DNA of 64,000 nt, taken from NCBI RefSeq assembly GCF_958979055.1, contig NC_084894.1, positions 129,001-193,000 of the forward strand, written 5' to 3'. Positions 24,301-37,041 of this stretch are shown piece by piece. Position 1 is the first letter of the stretch; every line of letters begins with the position of its first letter. Below the pieces are notes generated by a model. That model saw only the letters and a list, made by a program, of their open reading frames with translations, ran no database searches and had not been told where the DNA came from. This stretch comes from Alnus glutinosa (lineage: Eukaryota > Streptophyta > Magnoliopsida > Fagales > Betulaceae). The position numbers and the translations under genes are program-made.

Positions 24301-27300
24301 TTAAGGAATGAGGCCTATAATTCCTAGAACATATCTTTGCAAGCACTCATATTTGACATTTGGCCGCAGACACATGAATTTTATTAAATCTTCTATGTTA
24401 CAAATCAGATTTCTTGGAGTTTATAGATGAGAATCTGTAATGTTAGATGGTTAGATTAGATATTTATTTTTTTAATGCGCTCTATACAGTTCTAATATGT
24501 TTTAACGATGGTACACCTATATCAAAAACTTATATGAGACTCTGAACTAGTACATATTTGTCTTGATTTTTCTTCAGGTTAAAACTTCAACTGTTGATGG
24601 AGATGCTATGCTTTCGTTTTTTAATTGATAATTCACATATACCTGATGGGTCTTGAAACGACAGATCTCATCCTCTACCCCATTCTTATGGGTGGAGGAG
24701 TTTCTATTCTAGCTAAAGCTCATTGGCTTATGCGAAACTTTGTTGTCTCTTGTAAAATGCAACCATTCTTTTGTTTTTTCCTTGTTCTGTAAAAAATATT
24801 CCACAATCTTTGGCTTTGAAACTAAAATATTTCTTGAATAATTGCACCAGTGGATTCTATCAGGTGGGTTCGTCCTGATTGCATTATTCTAGGGTGCTTT
24901 CAACTTACTGCCGATGGCAAAGAGGAAAATTACCTTGTCCAAGTTATCAGGAGCAATGATGGCAAAATTACTGATGTTAGTCACTACTTTTTGGATACTG
25001 ACCCTAAACTTATTGTAAAGTTTGTTATAGTTCTTATATAAGATGAGCTAGCAATGTGTATTTCCTTTCTACTGCTTATTCATTACAATTGGGTGGCTGT
25101 GAAAGCCAATTTAGTGGCCAAATTGTTGTTTATGAAAGAATAGATACACACAATATCTTTCACTTTCATGTTGGATTAGAAAATGAGGATCATTCTTGGG
25201 TTGGAACCCAATACAATAATGTTGCCACCCCCCCCACCCTTTTTTCCACAGCAAACAGAAAAAAGAAAAAAAGAGATAATTAAGATCATTGACTTTACCA
25301 TTTATGGTAGTTCAAATATTGATTAATACTTTTGATTCATATTTATATTACTGTGTCTGCCTCATCTGCTGGTATGAAATGGAGGCCTTCTCTAGCAGAA
25401 TGCAGATATATAGATTTTGATACTTTTTACATTTTTGTGGTCTATAATGAAGCAATCAGGTTTTCGACTCCTTAATATTTTTCATATAATACTTCCTGTT
25501 TTGGTGTCCTTTTGTATACTTTCTGTATGCTTAGGGGCGCCTTTACGCTTTTTATAAAATTCTCTACTTATAAAAAAAAAAAAATTATTTTTCATATAAT
25601 ACAAATAATAGTAATGGGGCATTAACAAGGTTGCCTTATTGACTTGTCACTGTTTGGCAAATTCACGCACTTAAATGTAAGGAGTGCAAACTTGGGGTCC
25701 CCATAGTGCTACATGATTATAAATATTTTGCATATGTATTGTATTTACTTAAAAATCTGTATGTACTGTTATAGTTTTGAGCATTGATTTTGTGAAATCT
25801 TTCTTGTAGGGTTCTTTCGAGCCAGTTGTGGTATCATTTTATGATTTGTTTCTAGGTTTTGATGATGACATTTTGCCCTTTGGAAGTGGACCGCATTTAT
25901 TCTTGAGCTATTTAGAACAATGGTATGTGTTGTAAATTTCAGTTGAGTAATCTTATCTTTCAATTGAGTATTTTCTTGTGTTTGATTCCCCGCACCTCTA
26001 AATCCTTATATACTTGAAAAATAAAAATTTCTTTTACGATGGTAATAATAAACAGATTACTCTAGCACAAAATGGTGATGCCTAACTTTATTCTTTTTGC
26101 ATGTTAACAACAGTGACCTCGCAATTACTGCTAACAGGAAGAATACAAATAGGCATATTGTGTTGCTTGGTTGGTCACTAGGTGATGAGATAAATGAAGT
26201 TGCAGTTCTCGATATTGAACGAGAAAAATGGCTACCGAGGATTGAGCTTCAAGGTGCTCAAAATTGTATCCTATAAGAGCAAATGGATAAAGTGATCTTT
26301 TCGTTTTACATGATTTTTTCCCCATTACTATGAATCGTCAGTTTGTGTTATACATTTATTACATTGACATTCACTTTCTACATGATAATTTGAATAGCTC
26401 ATCTGCCTCTAAATCTTTGGGAACACCCAATGTCTTCTATTTATCCTCTAAGAGGCTAGATGACTTGAAGATCCTATATACACATTAGGGTGCTGCTACT
26501 TTGAAGTCCATATTTTTCTGAGCTTGTATGTGTTTATAATGAATTCCATGACCCTCATCATAGTGTTTAGACGACTGAATATTATGTCTACTATCAGGTT
26601 TTTCCTATAAAATTTTTAATAGTCAGTGAGATATTATAAGTGTTTTGCTAACCCCGTTTCTGCAATTGCCTTGCTACTCGTCTCTATCTCTCTCACGCAC
26701 ACAAATAGACATATATAAGCATACATAAATACACACACTACACACTTAAATGTGTGGTGTGTGTATGTGTGTGTGTGTAACCATACTTAAATACACACCC
26801 ACAATAGACATTAATGCATACATAAATGCGCACACACGTGCATTGTTGGAAGACCAATGTGTTATAAGAGCAAATGGATGAAGTGATCTTTTCGTTTTAC
26901 ATGATTTTTTCCCCATTACTATGAATCAGCAGTTTGTGTTACACATTTATTACATTAACATTCACTTTCTACATGAAAATCTGAATAGCTCATCTACCTC
27001 TAAATCTTTGGGAACACCCAATGTCTTCTATTTATCCTCTAAGAGGCTAGATAACTTGAAGATCCTATATACACATTAGGGTGCTGCTACTTTGAATTCC
27101 ATATTTTTCTGAGCTTATGTGTGTTTGTAATGAATTCCATGACCCTCATCATAGTGTTTAGACAACTGACTATTATGTCTACTATTAGGTTTTTCCTATA
27201 AAAATTTTAATAGTGCCAATGAGATATTATAAGTGCTTTGCTAACCCCGTTTCTTCAATTGCTTTGCTGCTCGTATCTCTCTTTCTCTCGCACACAAATA

Positions 27301-30300
27301 GGCATATATAAGCATACATTAATTTATACATTAGTACTCACACATACACACTTAAATATGTGGTGTGTGTGTGTGTCTGCGTAACCATACATAAATACAC
27401 ACCTACAATACACATTAATGCATACATAAATACGCGCACATTTTTTTTTTTGGATGGCATCTCAAAAAAAAGAAAAAAAGATGGGGACCTTTTTTAGAAG
27501 CTATTTGGAAAGTTATTCTTGCGTTCTTACTGTAGAGCATTTGGAGAGAGAAATCGGCACCTCTTTAAGGACTGCGAGTCCAATGTACTCTATATAAAAT
27601 CCTCTTTTTTCTTTTCATGATTTTCTTGACATTTTTTCTATTTTTAACTAGGTGTATCTCTTGTATACTTCCTGTGTATCTGGATTGTCATTTTGTGCTT
27701 TTTAATGATATTTCGTTTACTTAAAAAAAAATTATTAGATTTCCGTGTTTTTTTTTTCCCTCTTTCTAGCTAAATGCTTTTTCTTGTATACTTCTTGTGT
27801 ACCTGGGGGTGCGTTACGTTGTTAATGATTTTTCAATTACTTATATATAAAATAAAATTTTTAAAATTTCTCTTTTTTGAGATCTCACCTAGATTGGGCT
27901 ATAGTCTATGTTCCTAATTTCTCCTCTTCAAATCTTGTAGATCTTGTTAACTTTTTAGATTTTCGACGTCTTTAGGGTGGTTCTATCTCTTGTATGCTCT
28001 TTCATGTAGGAGGGCTGTCTTTTCTTGTAATAAATTATTATTCATAAAAAAATGTACACACATGTGCGCGTGCATACATCAATGCATACGTAAATACACA
28101 CATATATACACATATTTCAATGCATGCATAAACGCACAAACACACACAAACACATGCTTGTAAATATGTGTGTGCAAGTGCGTGGTGGTTTGAATTTATT
28201 TATGCTTATTTTTCAGGATTTTGTTACCACTATTAATTAAAAGTTTGCTCATATGCCCATTCTTTCAGAAAATGATGATGATAATTTGATCCTGGGGCTT
28301 TGTGTTGACAAAGTTTCACTCTATGAGAAAGTGAAAATCCAACTTGGAGTTGAGGAACGTAGAGAGCTCTCACCATATTGCATTCTTCTATGCCTTACTC
28401 TGGAAGGCAAGCTTGTCATGTTCCATGTGGCCAGGTAGTTCTCTATGATGTCTTTCACACCTCCCTTTATGTTAAGTATCATGTCACTCAGGTACTGCAC
28501 AAGTAGGTGTCTAAGTTTGTTTATGTGGTTCTGATCTCCCTGAGCATTGTTACTATGATTTTTGCTACATTTGTCTATATTAGACATTAAATGGAGTTTT
28601 TTGCAGTGTCCGAGGAACTTCAGTTCCACCAGAGGTTATTGCTGCCTCTTCTGATGAGGAAAAGGAGGAAGGGGATGCTAATACAATGGTACCTGCAGAA
28701 TGTCATATATCCAAACCTTCACTTGGATTAGATAAACCAGAACTAGAGCAGGCGTCTCCGGGTTTTCATTTCGGGGATGTGAACAGCAAGGAACTTAAAG
28801 AAGATAGCGAGATTTCTACCAAAAGTGATCCAAATCCTTTTTCAGTGCCTCCTGTTGCCAATCCTGTATCCCTCAAAGAAAGTAATTCTAAAAGCTGGAA
28901 AGTTGAATCCCAAGTAAATTCAGAGTCCTTTGAAACTGATAGGCAATGTGTTGTCCCTGTCACGCTGTACCAAGATGCAGATGGGCAACAAATACAGCCT
29001 TTCAGACAGCAAAGCACAAAATTAGACCAATCATCTTTGGCAGGTTCCTTTAACATGTGTAGTGACTTAAGCAAGATGGGAAATCAAGAAATTGCAGATC
29101 TTGGATCTAGCACTTTTGTAGGAAGAAGTCCTGCTGATACCCCTGGTCAATCAAACCACAAAAATTTACAAGACAGTATTGGGCTGCGTAAGGAATCACC
29201 GGGAAATATTGGATCAACTAGCTTACAGAGTGCTTCATCTCAGTTGGGGTCAAGCAGAAAATTCATATTTCCAAAAGAGAGTAATACAAGATCTTCATTT
29301 TTACCTTCAGGTTCTATTCAAGGCAACCAAACTGAAAACTCTGGCCTCAGTTTTGATGCTGCAAATGTTTCTGGAGGCCTAGCTGTAAAACCTTTTCGTT
29401 TAAAGGATTCCTCCAATACATCTACTTCAATCAATTTTTCTGGTGGACCAGTTCAGGGTGGGGCACAGAGAACATCAACAGGGACAGGGAATATTGAATC
29501 ATTATCTTCGCTTCGCAGCTCACAAATGTCAGCACAAGAAAATTTTGCTTTGCGAAAGTCTCCGAACCATAAGCTTCATCCTTCCAAGGAAGATTACCGA
29601 ACTCCACCCCTGTCAGGCATGCTGAACTCTGAACCAAACTTATCGAAACAGTTTGGAAATGTAATGTACATTTCTTATACTTTTCAATTTTCGCAAATAA
29701 CCAGTGAGTAGAAGTTCAGATCAGCATTAGAGGGTAGTTCTTATTAAGATTAACACAAATGCTGTCCCATCTATGACTGACTAAGTTTACTATGTTATGC
29801 TCCTGGAATTCACAAGATAGGACATCCTTGCTAGCGTTTTTACAGGTTTTTAGATTGTAGTTTTATGCTCAAGTCCAATTTTCTTTTCTATCAGTGTTGC
29901 GAACCTGTTGGAAGATCCAAGTCCACCAATTTTCTTCTCATTCTCTCTTCTTTTTTTTCTTTTTTTTTCTTTTCTTTTTTTCTTTTTTTTTTGGGGGTGG
30001 GGAACAGGGAGATGTTTTCCTGAAAATAAATGGTTGCAATTTCCTTCATCTTCTTGTGTTCATTTTTTCCTCCTTCCAGATAAACGAGATGACCAAAGAG
30101 CTGGATACACTTTTGGAATCTATAGAAGCAGAGGGTGGTTTCAGGGATGCTTGCACCATTTATCATAAAAGTTCAGTTGAAGCATTGGAGCAAGGCCTGA
30201 GGACCCATTCTGACAAATGCAGAAAATGGAAGGTAATTTTTTTTTATTTGTATTTGACTCGCTCATATATTCTGTCATTTTTATATTAATTTTACGCACT

Positions 30301-33300
30301 TGTTGGCTCTAGCTTTGAGTTGCTTTATATGATGTCATTAGTTGGTTTGTGAGATTTCCACAAGGATCCTGTTCAATCCAAACAATAAGGTCCAGTTTCA
30401 TACTTAGTTACTTTTTACAATAATCTGGAAAAGAGTTTCATGGATACTAAAAGTAAAAATATAATAGGAGAGGAAAGTTACATGGGGCGCCTTACGCTTT
30501 TAATGATATTTCGATTAATTATCAAAAAAATAATAGGAGAAGAAAGTTCTCCAGTCTTCTCGTTCTGTGGAAAAGGCCATAAGGAGACTAGCTTTTGCAA
30601 GAAAAAAGCAAGAGATGGCAGTGGCTAATAAAAACGCCAGCCTACGACCCTACATACTATTTAGTGGGAATGATCATTAAAGGAGAGAACCTCAAGGTAA
30701 CTCCCCCCAACCTCCTTTTCCCTCTCCATCCCTCCAAAACAAAATTCAGGGAGAGCTATTGTCCGACAATAAAGTTCCCTTTGGAACTGGCTGATTTGGG
30801 AGATAATGAAAATCATTAGACTAGGGAGTAGATGACGTGAAATGAAAAACATTTGTATCCGGTATCATCTGTGTTGACCAATAAAGAAGATAGCCTTAAA
30901 TGGAACTTGGGAATGCCAAATGCTCCTAACTGGACATTGATGAATCTAACCTCTATTATCTCCCCCTTTTAAAGTTAATGGTCAAAACAGCTCAAGAACG
31001 AGCTATGGTTGTTTGTATTCTCTGTTTTAAAGTTCAATGGGTAATGCCTAAGAAGGTAATTATGTGTCCTTATATATATGTTCAGAAAGCATAGGACTTT
31101 TCTCATTTTGAATGTTGCCCCCTAAAGGATAAAGTGGACTATTTTGAAGGAAAGAAATAATCCTACATTTAGTGGTGTTGAGCTGTCTGTTATTGAGTTG
31201 CACTTTTTTTGAGATTGTTAGTTATATATATATATATAAAAATAATAATAATAAAAAATTAAAAAATAAAAGAAAAAAGAAAAAGAATATTTTGGAGATT
31301 GTTGTTTGAGAGGTCTTGTGCACTTGAAACATAGTAAATGATTTTTTTAAAAATTTTTAATTTATATATATATATATAGATTTAATGGATTCTATTTTTT
31401 TTCCCGATTATCATTCTTTAGGACAGTTTTCTATACACTTATTTTGTACACGAGTTTTCCCATTTATTCTGATAAAATTTATACTCACACATAGATACAT
31501 ACATACATATGCTTGTCTTAAACTTGTTTGAATTTTAGACATTTGCTCTTTTGGTAGTATATGCATGTGTTTTTCCTTTTCTTTGGTAACTTTTGTGTTC
31601 TCCGTTGTAATTCGTAAACTTTATCACTCGTGTTTGAATCTTGGTTGTCTTTGGACTTTGTAGAGTATAATGGATGAACGACTTGGAGAGATCCAACATC
31701 TTCTTGATAAAACTGTACAAGGTATTGTTCTATGCAAATGAATAACTTGAATGAACAGTATTGATTTATTTATCATAAATTTAAGAACCCGAAGAGATCT
31801 ATAATGGATAATGTTATAGATTCATCTAGAGGGTCCTATGCTCAATTTCATGGTTCTTACAATTTCAAACGACGTGCATCTAGTATGCTCTTACTATATT
31901 GCTGTAATATTTTATCTAGCACTCAGATAATAAGTATGGAAGCAGCCTAAATCTACTATAGTGCTCTTTCGGTAGTATATGTATGAGTTTTTGGATGTTC
32001 ATTCTTCTTTCTCTCCTTAAAGGGGGTTTGCTTGTATACTTTCTTCGTGCTAGGGTTGTGCCCCTCTGCGCTTTGATAATGAGATTTAATTACTTATAGA
32101 AAAAAATGTTTTGATAAATATAGAAAGATGAATTCTTCTTGTATGACCCATCCCACCTGGTGGCCTTACATCTTTTCTGCTTGTCTTGTTTGACAATCTT
32201 ATGCATTGTTCAGTATAACTTACAAATAGTTGTCTGACTCTCAGTTTTGGCAAGGAAAATATACATGGAAGGCATTGTTAAACAAGCTTCTGATAGCCAC
32301 TATTGGGACCTCTGGAATCGCCAGAAGTTGAGTTCTGAATTTGAGCTGAAGCGGCGGCATATATTACAAATGAATCAGGTATATCAGTTATTTTTCTTTA
32401 GACATAGACTTGTCCGACCTGAGGTTCAAATTTTTTTTTTTTTTGCTACCTGCCCCAGGATTTGACCAATCAATTAATTGAATTGGAAAGGCATTTCAAC
32501 AGCCTCGAGGTCAATAAATTTGGTGAAAATGGTGGCACTCATGTGGGTCAGAGAGCTTTACAGAGTAGATTTAGGCCTTCAAGGTATATTGTTTGCTTTT
32601 ATGAAAGACAAGTGAATTCGTCTTACTTGTAAATTCTTTATTTTACTTCAACTATAGAACATTTAGCTTTTCCTTCTAATTTGTTGGCATTTATTGTATG
32701 CTTATGGGATCCCAAAACCAGGCTAATTGCAGAATGCTATTTAGTTTTAGATCTCTGAACCAAAGAAGTCATAATTTCTAATTTTTACTTAAGTGACACA
32801 CTCTTGTTGCAGACAAATTCAGTCATTACATAGTTTACATAGCACAACAAGTTCACTGTCAGCAGCTGCTGAGCAACTTTCTGAATGTCTCTCCAAACAA
32901 ATGGCAGTTCTGAGTATAAAGTCGCCTGCAAAACGACAAAATGTAAAAAAAGAGTTGTTTGAAACAATAGGGATCCCTTATGACGCCTCTTTCAGCTCTC
33001 CAGATGCAGCCAAAGTTAGTGATACCCCTTCAAGTAAGAAACTCTTACTTTCTTCTGGTTCTGCTGCTGCTAAAGATCAGTCCAGGGGAAACCAATTGAG
33101 TGCTATGAAGAGTTATGAACCAGAAACAGCAAGGAGGAGGAGAGACTCGCTAGATCGGGTAATATTTCCTCGGACTACTTCTGTATTTTAGTTTCCCTAA
33201 TAATTATATAAGCCACTTTCTGCATTAAATATTACTCTTTCAATTGATGCTTAGTTTCAGAGCTCAACTTGGTCTTACTGATATTAGCTTTTACTTTAAC

Positions 33301-36006
33301 GGCCAAATCTTTACCAAATCTGTGAAATGAATCTGCTATGGTGTTAGCGATATGATTGCTTGATTTGTTTTTCTCTTGCCACTAGTTAGTAATAGAATTT
33401 CTTTTAATTGTTCTGCCTGTATTTGCGGAATTCCTATGAAGCAGAGTAATATGACCATCTCTTCTCAGGTCAAGCAAAGTTTAATTTTTTTTTTTAATGT
33501 TTACTTCTTTTATCTATTAAAGTAGATATCACCACTTGCGTACATTTAGGATACATGTACCGGAGGTGAGATAACTCAATCCCCTCATTTCTCTTAATTT
33601 TCCAAACTGCAATAAGAAATTTTTTACTTCTCACCAAGTAGTGCTGACTGATCAAAAACCAACTTATAATTTTTTTTTCCCGATGACCTGCATCAGAGTT
33701 GGGCTAGTTTTGAGCCTTCAAGAACAACTGTTAAAAGGATCCTTTTGCCAGAATGCCAGAAGGAAAGCATGAGTGGGTCATCTTTTTCTATGAATAAGCA
33801 GCATTCTACCCCTCGCATGCTGGATGATTCAGCATTTGCTCGCCCACCAGATCACACAAACCCTCTAACCTTCTTATATTCATCTCCAAATAAAGGTGAT
33901 GCAAAACTAAGTGCAAACTCAAAACTTTTTTTGGCTTACGGTTGGAAGCTTAATAAGAGAGTAGCTGATCATTGCTCTTCCATTTCGATGTGTATTTAGC
34001 AGGCATTCAGGATACATCAACAAATCAAGCCTCTAAGAGCACAAATCAATTCACATGTGCAAATGAGCTTCCGGCACCATCACAAACTGTGGGGCCAAAG
34101 TCTCCTACATTGCAAAGACACAATATTTCAGCATTGTCATCTCTGCCAGCATCTCAGTTTTCACCTGTAACAGGGAAATATCACACAAGGGAAACTTGCG
34201 ATATGGCCACAGAAAATTCCTTAAGTGGGATGACTAATAAGCCTGGTTCAGTTCCAATAAATGAAGCTAAGTCAATGCTGCAGTCCGAGACTAATCGACA
34301 TCAGAAACCATTAATACCCACAATGTTATCCACACAAGCACTGTCATTGCCAAAGAAATCCAGTGGAATCTCACTTTTTGAATCTGAGGAAAAGCATGAC
34401 TCTCCATCCTCTTCCACATTTGATGTGCCGGCAGCTCCCAGCCTAAGCAGAAAAGTTCAGCTTGATGCTCCTGTGGGCAGAAGCCAGCCTGGTGAAAATG
34501 TGTTACTTTCTCCTATATTTCCTGTGTCAGTTTCAGCTCCCTCATCTCCAATGATCAATTCCATGACAGCTCCTCCCTCTTCATTATCTACTCCAACTGT
34601 GCCTACCTCTTCATCTTCAGTTCAACTAAGCAGATCTTTCACCACTTCTAATTCAAGTGCAGATCCTAACCAAGCAGTCTCAACGTCCTCCTCATCAACT
34701 TCCACTTCTCCAATTGCACCCTCTGGTTCCTTTTCCTTGGAGGCTTCTAAAACATTGGCGCGCTCAAATACTCCTTTAGCGTCCAACTCCGAGTATCCTA
34801 AGACAGAGCCTCCCATGGCCAAATTTAGTTTAGAAACAGATACAGATGCTAGCACACAAGCACCACCTATGCAGTCTGAGGCTTCCAAGGGTGAAGTTAA
34901 ATCGAAGCTTGAAGCTTCAAGAATAGCTGGTCCTACGGTTGATATTTCAACGAGTCTGGCATCTGGAAGCCAGCCCAGTTTCAGCAACATGGCAAATCCT
35001 ACACTTAATGTCTCATTGAATGCTCAACCAGAACAGCCATCTGCTGCACGTGTTCTGTTCCCAACACCACTCTCAACTTCTGGGAGCGCAGCTGGTGAAA
35101 AGAACGAAAGTCTGGATGTTGCAGTAACAGAAGAGGACGAGATGGAGGAGGAGGCTTCTGAGACAAGTAACACAGCTGAACTTAATTTGAGAAGCCTTGG
35201 TGGGTTTGGAATCGGCTCAACTCCCAATCCAGCTGCTCCTAAATCAAATCCATTTGGTGGTCCATTTGGTAATGTAGTATCAAGTCCGATGAGCTCAGCA
35301 TTTAACATGACAATTCCTAGTGGAGAGCTGTTTCGCCCTGCATCTTTTAGCTTCCAATCTCCCCACTCTTCACAACCATCTCAGCCAATGAGTTCGACTG
35401 CATTCTCTGGTGGCTTCGGTACTGGGATGAATGTTCAAGCTCCAACTCAGACTGGGTTTGGCCAGCCGGCACAGATTGGATCGGGGCAGCAAGCACTGGG
35501 ATCAGTTCTTGGTGCTTTTGGACAGTCAAGACAGCTTGGTACTGGTCTACCGGGTGCAGGTTTTGCGTCTCCCAGCGGTTTTGGTGGTGGCTTCCCTGGC
35601 ACTAGTTCAAGTGGTGGGTTTTCAAATGCATCTCCTGGAGGTGGATTTGCTGGTGTAGCATCTCCTGCCGGTGGGTTTGCTGGTTTGGCTTCGGCTAGTG
35701 GTGGGTTTGCTGGTGCGACTTCTGGGGTTGGGGGATTTGCAGGTATGGCTTCAGCAGGCGGTGGGTCTGGCGGCACTGCCTTAGTTGGTGGGCTCCCTGT
35801 GGCAGGTAGTATTTTATCCATCTTATTTTACATGGTGTTGATTTAACTTCTTTCTGAGGTCTTCTCTGATTTATGTTATGCAAAAATGTTTAGGTGGTGG
35901 ATTTGGGGCCTTCAGCAGCCAAGGTAGTAGTGGTTTCTCTCCTTTCAATGGCAGCACAGGAGGAGCTGGAAAACCTTCTGAGTTGTTCACACAGATGAGA
36001 AAATAG
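17987..36006 (+). CDS. NUP214: nuclear pore protein NUP214 (LNO1-like)
   Basis: Exons: 17987-18421, 19832-20000, 21347-21493, 24851-24975, 25810-25922, 26114-26253, 28269-28434, 28607-29660, 30080-30232, 31664-31721, 32245-32378, 32459-32583, 32813-33158, 33697-33895, 34003-35805, 35894-36006. All junctions are GT-AG, phases close exactly, and 1759 residues result, near the size of Arabidopsis NUP214. Residues 1-431 form the N-terminal beta-propeller ([28 protein letters not shown]). A Ser-rich linker follows (432-783), then a helical/coiled-coil part (784-940; [35 protein letters not shown]), a disordered Ser/Thr/Pro stretch, and a Gly/Phe-rich FG region in exon 15 ([15 protein letters not shown], repeated GGGFAG). 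The end is [12 protein letters not shown]214 is on the cytoplasmic face of the pore and helps mRNA export; Arabidopsis LNO1 is needed for embryo development. The start is the first ATG after a typical leader. Very long introns carry TEs. Confidence 0.92.
18781..18998 (+). mobile_element. tRNA-derived SINE in NUP214 intron 1
   Basis: Internal Pol III promoter boxes are visible: A box TGGCTCAAGTGG (18788-18799) and B box GGTTCAAATCC (18839-18849), 40 bases apart. A tRNA-unrelated body (GGGACTAGCCCGCCCGATCC, GGAGTGCTTTG) follows, then a poly-A tail (about 18981-18998). Target duplication ATGTGCAA flanks both sides (18771-18778 and 18999-19006). Orientation is the same as the host gene. The family is not named. 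Confidence 0.85.
21242..21301. repeat. (TC)n microsatellite, about 29 units
   Basis: Pure dinucleotide run within NUP214 intron 2, ending about 45 bases before the exon 3 acceptor. Confidence 0.95.
21825..22475 (-). mobile_element. L1-type LINE 3' fragment, antisense in NUP214 intron 3
   Basis: On the minus strand the frame reads [20 protein letters not shown] and [20 protein letters not shown], with [13 protein letters not shown] after it. This is the zinc-binding RVT-associated domain (zf-RVT) at the C-terminus of plant L1 ORF2. It runs to a TCGATTACTTAT plus poly-A tail (poly-T on the plus strand, 21822-21840). 5' truncated; no RT domain. Confidence 0.85.
22480..22830 (-). mobile_element. 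second LINE zf-RVT fragment, same orientation
   Basis: Minus-strand translation gives KILTVDNLR near 22760, then [15 protein letters not shown], again the zf-RVT domain, with a frame break between the two parts. It lies directly upstream (in LINE orientation) of the first fragment, so two partial LINE C-termini are adjacent. Confidence 0.7.
22831..24850. other. rest of NUP214 intron 3
   Basis: No exon needed: exon 3 to exon 4 phase is continuous. A stretch near 23620-23650 (AGTTGGAGTCGGCTTCATG) resembles a repeat motif common in plant non-LTR element 3' ends, but I could not delimit it. Confidence 0.4.
25493..25585 (+). mobile_element. 93-bp LINE 3' end with 17-bp target duplication
   Basis: TTGTATACTTTCTGTATG, GGGGCGCCTTTACGC and a CTACTTAT-poly-A end match the L1 tail type seen elsewhere in this gene. 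Perfect 17-bp duplication TATTTTTCATATAATAC flanks it (25476-25492 and 25586-25602). Located in NUP214 intron 4. Confidence 0.88.
26273..27440. repeat. 591-bp tandem duplication in NUP214 intron 6
   Basis: ATAAGAGCAAATGGAT starts units at 26273 and 26864. Long blocks repeat in order: GATCTTTTCGTTTTACATG, CTAAATCTTTGGGAACACCC, ACCCTCATCATAGTGTTTAG. Each unit ends in a CA/TG-rich microsatellite zone. Divergence is a few percent plus small indels. No coding content; the copy starts 19 bases after the exon 6 donor. Confidence 0.93.
27600..28052 (+). mobile_element. three consecutive LINE 3' tails
   Basis: Three copies of the same tail plan follow each other: CTTGTATACTTCCTGTGTAT ending with poly-A at 27722; CTTGTATACTTCTTGTGTAC ending with ATTACTTATATATAAAA at 27850; CTCTTGTATGCTC ending with ATTCATAAAAAAA at 28050. 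Each is 5' truncated, with no ORF. All sit in NUP214 intron 6, sense to the gene. Confidence 0.75.
30480..30529 (+). mobile_element. 50-bp LINE remnant with 19-bp target duplication
   Basis: ACATGGGGCGCCTTACGC, AATGATATTTCGATTAATTA and poly-A form only the last 50 bases of an L1 transcript. It is flanked by ATAATAGGAGAGGAAAGTT (30461-30479) and the same with one mismatch (30530-30548). NUP214 intron 9. Confidence 0.88.
32010..32107 (+). mobile_element. LINE 3' tail in NUP214 intron 10
   Basis: TTGCTTGTATACTTTCTTCG, GTTGTGCCCCTCTGCGC and ATTTAATTACTTATAGAAAA follow the local LINE tail plan. No target duplication found. Confidence 0.65.
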
Positions 36007-37041
36007 TTTTGCCGTATTATATATAGATAAAAGCTCATGGGGAAGCTTAATTTGATCACAGCAGTCAGATTCCAATGAAGACAATTATAGAACAACCCCC
36101 TAAATATATATATAACGAGAGACTCGCTGGGCCATAGGCTTCCCTGTCGTATCATGGTATGTACCATAAGATTCCCAGTTATGTACAATGATATGGCTTT
36201 CCAGAGGTTAAAGCTTCTTTTCTTTCTCGAATATATGTAACTGGCTAATTTAGTAGGTCGAAGCGTGTGACAATGATTGTTTTTTTTTTTTTTTTTCTCT
36301 GATCATTCTTTTTAAATTGAGGCCAACAATTGATGAACGACCAAATCACCCTTAGTAAAAACGATAATTTCAGTGTGCTTGAAGACTCTGGAAGCATAAT
36401 TGTGAATATGAAGTCAATTATCCCAATCACAAGTTGTATTTGATCAACTGGAAAACTTTGCATGAAGATGGCCTGCCTAGCTGCCTATGACAAGCTGTCA
36501 CAAATAACAGGCTGCTAAAATTGCAAATGCTCGACAGCCGTGATCCTTAACACGCTAGCATTAGAATTCTATTTCCCGTTGCTCTGTACCCTTACCTAAA
36601 TTTCTACTGAATGTGGAAAGGCTTTGATTGTATTACCATGTCGCCCTTTCTACAAGATAAAGACTAGGCTCAACTCCAGTTCCTAAATGTGCTTAACATC
36701 ATTCTACTCTTCAACAAGTAATTAGTAGACTAGGCCACTGCTTATGCTTTGTGGTTGGAATCAACATCATATGTATGATTGAATGGGGGAGACTGGTAGT
36801 GGGGGTTAACCCAAAATAGTTACGAATTATATGCAATTCTGTTCTGCTTCTGCTTAAAAATATAAATTCACCAAAAAGCATTACAAATATGGGAAAGTGA
36901 AAATCCCAATATACTCCTAGCACGTATCTCCTTTCCTCACGTATAACATTGGAGGAATACAAAAAAGGAGGAAAAAGGGCAAAAAAAGAAAAGAAAAGGA
37001 AGGGTACCCAAGGAATGTCATCAAGATATTTCTCTTATTTA
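36007..37041. other. convergent 3' region of NUP214 and RHIP1-like genes
   Basis: Holds the two facing 3' UTRs. Small ORFs are without domains. No repeats of note beyond poly-T at 36280. Confidence 0.6.

Noticed and set aside
29894-30289. Phe/Leu-rich ORF near NUP214 exon 9
   Set aside because: It reads a poly-pyrimidine tract of the intron and then runs into exon 9.
33972-34002. Start of a separate gene at 33972
   Set aside because: The bases up to 34002 are intron ending TATTTAGCAG; the frame continues NUP214 exon 15 in phase.
35447-35821. Pro/Ala-rich ORF opposite NUP214 exon 15
   Set aside because: It is the mirror of the Gly/Phe-rich repeat frame (GGx read in reverse gives Pro-rich) and has no independent support.
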